DNA of 12,490 nt. Source: Phenylobacterium sp. CCH9-H3. GTDB taxonomy: Bacteria; Pseudomonadota; Alphaproteobacteria; Caulobacterales; Caulobacteraceae. This document shows positions 12,419 to 12,490 of the stretch, in pieces. The stretch covers positions 1-12,490 of the forward strand of contig NZ_LSJI01000043.1 in assembly GCF_001557235.1 (NCBI RefSeq), in the 5' to 3' direction. The first letter of the stretch is position 1. The number at the start of each line of letters is the position of its first letter. The notes beneath the pieces were generated by a model. It was not told the origin of the DNA and made no database searches. It worked only from the letters and a program-made list of their open reading frames with translations. A program made the translations under genes and the position numbers.

Positions 12419-12420
12419 CG

Positions 12421-12490
12421 GGGGGCGTTGCGGGGCAGGCTGTGCAAAAACCGATGGCGAGCGGCGCCGGCCGCGTCGCCGTCGCTTACG
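12421..12490 (-). other. Window edge upstream of the ardC-like gene
   Basis: No gene was identified in these 70 nt. This is where a promoter for the cassette would be expected. The minus strand has TTTTTGCACAG (about 12450-12440), a weak -35-like match, but no convincing -10 follows at the right distance. Confidence 0.3.

Overview
The window is GC-rich DNA with the base composition and gene families of an alphaproteobacterial accessory replicon or integrative/conjugative element. The Sphingomonadales or Rhizobiales are my best guess, made from protein families and codon use and not from any search. Almost everything lies on the minus strand. It forms one long co-oriented cassette of nine genes, read from about 12420 down to 1067. 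A few small genes sit at the low-coordinate edge.

Reading along the minus strand, the cassette contains: (1) an ArdC-type antirestriction protein with an ssDNA-binding N-terminus and a zincin metallopeptidase domain (12337-11378); (2) a DUF5983-type small protein overlapping it by 4 nt (11381-11052); (3) a 708-aa ParB/Srx-fold protein with no ParA partner (10974-8848); (4) a 72-aa acidic protein (8788-8570); (5) an intrinsic terminator placed almost on top of the next ribosome binding site; (6) a 137-aa unknown (8501-8088) and (7) a DUF6117-like protein (8091-7867), overlapping by 4 nt; (8) a 1440-aa fusion of an adenine-type DNA methyltransferase to a strawberry-notch (SNO) superfamily 2 helicase (7643-3321); (9) a Toprim primase-like protein overlapping the SNO stop by 1 nt (3321-2287); and (10) a DUF2493/SLOG protein (1990-1067). 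Item 5 is the terminator, so the gene count is nine. Together these look like the protective and DNA-processing genes carried by plasmids and ICEs: proteins that blunt host restriction, modify and remodel entering DNA, prime synthesis and possibly sense nucleotide signals.

The most interesting signal is not coding. The ardC-like, parB-like and SNO genes share a leader just upstream of their start codons. It contains an identical 10-mer (minus strand AGAGTGAGAG) and a GACGGG block able to pair with a CCCGTC block; in two of the three this gives an identical 9-bp stem (one G-U pair) ending right at the Shine-Dalgarno. The SLOG gene has a different but also densely palindromic 5' region (2042-2159). 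These suggest post-transcriptional or operator-based co-control of the module.

Low-coordinate flank: positions 1-55 hold about two and a half copies of a 22-23 bp direct repeat resembling the terminal repeats of IS21-family elements. Next come a 55-aa one-helix membrane protein (286-119, minus), then two small plus-strand genes, a 69-aa unknown (600-809) and a MORN/YwqK-like 72-aa protein (824-1042), which converge on the SLOG gene at a shared hairpin (1059-1078). No rRNA, tRNA or CRISPR array was seen. Replication, partition-ATPase and conjugation genes are not in the window.
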